DNA of 21,411 nucleotides. Origin: Candidatus Nitrotoga sp. CP45. GTDB lineage: Bacteria; Bacteroidota; Bacteroidia; Flavobacteriales; Flavobacteriaceae. How positions within the stretch are numbered: position 1 is the stretch's first letter; each line of letters begins with the position of its first letter. The notes under the pieces are model-generated. The model did no database searches. It had not been told where the DNA came from and was given only the letters and a program-made list of their open reading frames with translations. Location: positions 1 to 21,411 of the forward strand of contig CALQCV020000006.1 in assembly GCA_943329165.2 (NCBI GenBank), read 5' to 3'. The position numbers were made by a program, and so were the translations under genes. Below are positions 19,689-21,411 of the stretch, one piece after another.

Positions 19689-20756
19689 ATGATGTTAAAA
19701 ACCACTGACGAAATCGATATAGTTAGAGCAAATTACTCTAAAATTAGTGAAGTCGATTTTGAAAATCTTACCTTCGGAAATGTATTTACAGACCATATGT
19801 TGCTTTGTGACTTCAAAGAAGGCAAATGGCAAAAACCCGTTATCAAACCTTATGAACCTTTCCTAATTGATCCTTCGGCAAAAGTGTTTCACTATGGACA
19901 AGCTATTTTTGAAGGAATGAAAGCCTATAAAGACGAAAATGATGACGTTTGGCTTTTTAGACCAAACGAAAATCTGAATCGCTTTAACAAATCGGCTGTT
20001 AGAATGGCAATGCCCGAAGTCCCCGAAGAAATCTTTATTGGTGGTTTAAAAACTATCGTAGATTTGGAAAGAAATTGGGTGAAGAAAGGATTGGGAAACA
20101 CTTTATATATTAGACCTTTTATGATTGCGGTTGGATCGGGCGTTATTGCTCAACCTTCAACACAATACCGATTTATGATTATCCTTTCGCCTGCTCGTTC
20201 GTATTATTCTGGAGAAGTAAAAGTTATAATTGCCGAGCATTACAGTAGGGCTGCTAATGGTGGAATTGGTGCTGCGAAAGCGGCAGGAAATTATTCGGCC
20301 CAATTTTATCCGCAAAAACTAGCACAAGAAAAAGGATTCCAACAAATCATTTGGACAGATGATGCCACGCACACCAAGTTGGAAGAAGCTGGAACAATGA
20401 ACGTTTTCTTTAGGTTTAACGATACAATCTACACCGCACCAACCAGCGAAAGAATTTTGGATGGTGTTACTCGAAAAAGCTTGATTGCTATTGCCAAACG
20501 CGATGGTATCAAAGTAGAGGAACGTTCTGTTTTGGTTTCGGAATTAATTGCAGGAGCTAAAGACGGAAGTTTAAAAGAAATTTTTGGTGCCGGAACCGCA
20601 GCTGTGGTAAGCCCGATTGTTGGTTTCCAATACCAGGAACATTATTTTGAGTTGCCAAAAATAGAAAATTCTATTGCCATACAATTAAAGGATAAGCTAA
20701 CTAAAGTGCAGTACAAACTCGCCGAAGATACTTTTGGGTGGACAGTTAAAGTTTAG
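19689..20756 (+). CDS. ilvE: Branched-chain amino acid aminotransferase
   Basis: A 355-residue class IV PLP-dependent transaminase that interconverts Leu, Ile and Val with their 2-oxo acids, using 2-oxoglutarate. It belongs to the longer type II BCAT group. Motifs are 'VFHYGQAIFEGMKAY' (66-80), 'NTLYIRPFMIAVGSG' (137-151), the PLP-lysine Lys197 in 'GGIGAAKAAGNYSAQ' (191-205), 'LEEAGTMNVFF' (231-241) and 'EIFGAGTAAVVSPI' near the end. Two ATG codons lie in tandem at 19689 and 19692, so the protein may start at either. It is transcribed alone and ended by a hairpin. If the E2 acyltransferase at 12189 is the branched-chain form, both would act in branched-chain catabolism, but they are not linked. 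Confidence 0.96.
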   Translation: MMLKTTDEIDIVRANYSKISEVDFENLTFGNVFTDHMLLCDFKEGKWQKPVIKPYEPFLIDPSAKVFHYGQAIFEGMKAYKDENDDVWLFRPNENLNRFNKSAVRMAMPEVPEEIFIGGLKTIVDLERNWVKKGLGNTLYIRPFMIAVGSGVIAQPSTQYRFMIILSPARSYYSGEVKVIIAEHYSRAANGGIGAAKAAGNYSAQFYPQKLAQEKGFQQIIWTDDATHTKLEEAGTMNVFFRFNDTIYTAPTSERILDGVTRKSLIAIAKRDGIKVEERSVLVSELIAGAKDGSLKEIFGAGTAAVVSPIVGFQYQEHYFELPKIENSIAIQLKDKLTKVQYKLAEDTFGWTVKV

Positions 20757-20797
20757 TTTTGAATTGATAAATTATAATTTAATGAATTAAAAATATA

Positions 20798-20824
20798 AAC
20801 TTCAGAGAAATCTGGAGTTTTTTT
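20798..20824 (+). terminator. Intrinsic terminator after ilvE
   Basis: AACTTCAGA (20798-20806) pairs with TCTGGAGTT (20811-20819) with one T-G wobble, closed by a GAAA tetraloop and followed by five T and then GTGT. Confidence 0.85.
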
Positions 20825-20886
20825 GTGTATTATGGTTGGCATTTTAAAGTTTGCACTACCTTTAACTCGCATTTTAATCATCCCTT

Positions 20887-21075
20887 ATGAGAAAAGTAGT
20901 TTTGATTCTTTTGTCCGTTATAACGTTAGCTAATTTAGTTTTACTTATTATTGCGCTTACCCAGTCTACTTCACCATTATATCCATACCGATTAGTGATT
21001 GGGATTTCCTTATTGATGTTTGGAGGTTTTTTAAGACGGCATATATTGCGGTATAATGAAGACTCAAAGGAATAA
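20887..21075 (+). CDS. Small two-helix membrane protein
   Basis: A 62-residue protein: a first hydrophobic helix at about 4-24 (VVLILLSVITLANLVLLII), a short loop with 'TSPLYPYR', a second helix at about 36-50 and a basic, polar C-terminus 'RRHILRYNEDSKE'. The charge distribution suggests both ends in the cytoplasm. It follows the ilvE terminator and converges with the MazG-type gene, seven bases from its stop. Family and function are not recognised. Confidence 0.65.
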   Translation: MRKVVLILLSVITLANLVLLIIALTQSTSPLYPYRLVIGISLLMFGGFLRRHILRYNEDSKE

Positions 21076-21082
21076 GCTTTAA

Positions 21083-21411
21083 CTATCTTAATATATCTTC
21101 AAAACTCGGTTTAAAATAGTTTGGCCCTTTTAGTACTTTGCCATCTTCGCGGTATATAGGGTTTCCGTCTTCACCGAGTTTGCTCATATTACTTCGTTGA
21201 ATTTCATCAAACACTTCTTCTATTTTGTGTTGTAGTCCGTGTTCTAAAATCGTTCCGCAAAGTATGTAAAGCATATCACCAAGCGCATCAGCAATTTCTA
21301 TCAAATCATTATTCTGCACTGCTTCCAGATATTCTTCATTTTCTTCTTTCATCACGTTGAAGCGCAATGTGTTTTTTTGTTCTCCCACATCTCCTTTCAT
21401 TTCATGACTAA
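21083..21411 (-). CDS. MazG-type nucleotide pyrophosphohydrolase, partial
   Basis: The frame is open through the window edge. Three further codons (S-H-E) precede the ATG at 21398-21400, so that ATG is probably internal and the true N-terminus lies outside. The visible part is an all-alpha NTP-pyrophosphatase: 'RFNVMKEENEEYLEA' with the metal-binding EExxE-type glutamates, then 'IEIADALGDMLYILCGTIL' with the second-helix ExxD pattern, then a C-terminal tail 'SNMSKLGEDGNPIYREDGKV' and 'KGPNYFKP'. Family members hydrolyse (d)NTPs or abnormal nucleotides to monophosphates, as house-cleaning enzymes. It converges with the small membrane-protein gene. Confidence 0.87.
   Translation of the reverse strand, partial: SHEMKGDVGEQKNTLRFNVMKEENEEYLEAVQNNDLIEIADALGDMLYILCGTILEHGLQHKIEEVFDEIQRSNMSKLGEDGNPIYREDGKVLKGPNYFKPSFEDILR

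Overview
The window is AT-rich chromosomal DNA that fits a Flavobacterium-like member of the Bacteroidota. Four things support this. The order rpmB, rpmG, DUF4295, ftsY is typical of the phylum. Several promoters have the TAnnTTTG form of the -7 box, two of them with a TTG exactly 19 bases upstream. Start codons lack clear Shine-Dalgarno sequences. The neighbours (DUF4920, DUF4268, DUF721, CvfB-like, Smr with a DUF2027-like N-terminus) are families common in that group. No tRNA, rRNA, CRISPR array, prophage or biosynthetic cluster is visible. Most of the window is ordinary housekeeping sequence.

Layout. 1-5443: the end of a serine hydrolase, a CvfB-like RNA-binding regulator, an ECF sigma factor with a four-helix membrane protein behind it, an acyltransferase and CoA-type Nudix pair, DUF4268, and a DUF721 plus lipoprotein pair. 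5585-6751: a second, lipoprotein-type serine hydrolase. 6755-14759: a long run of minus-strand genes. Read in their own direction these are a family 2 glycosyltransferase, an E2 acyltransferase of a 2-oxoacid dehydrogenase, a DnaQ-like exonuclease, a fumarylacetoacetase-family enzyme, an Hpt protein, CinA, ribosomal proteins L28 and L33, DUF4295, FtsY and a previously uncalled 58-residue membrane peptide. 14760-17430: a repeat-rich stretch holding a beheaded histidine kinase, a cluster of palindromes, an intact Smr gene and a decayed IS982-type insertion sequence. 17435-21411: a small hypothetical gene with its own terminator, a DUF4920 / haem-c lipoprotein / mnmD operon, ilvE, a small membrane protein and a MazG-type pyrophosphohydrolase that runs off the edge.

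I find no convincing new multi-gene system. The most unusual signal is in the repeats. Degenerate seven-base arrays occur at three places. Two of them supply the TAG stop codon of the adjacent gene (exonuclease and Smr), and the third lies in frame inside the linker of the E2 acyltransferase. A separate REP-like palindrome family, related to two intergenic copies, is inserted in frame in the glycosyltransferase. Short repeats therefore seem to be entering or shaping protein-coding sequence here, at linkers and C-termini. The 14976-15157 palindrome cluster sits exactly where the kinase remnant loses its 5' part.
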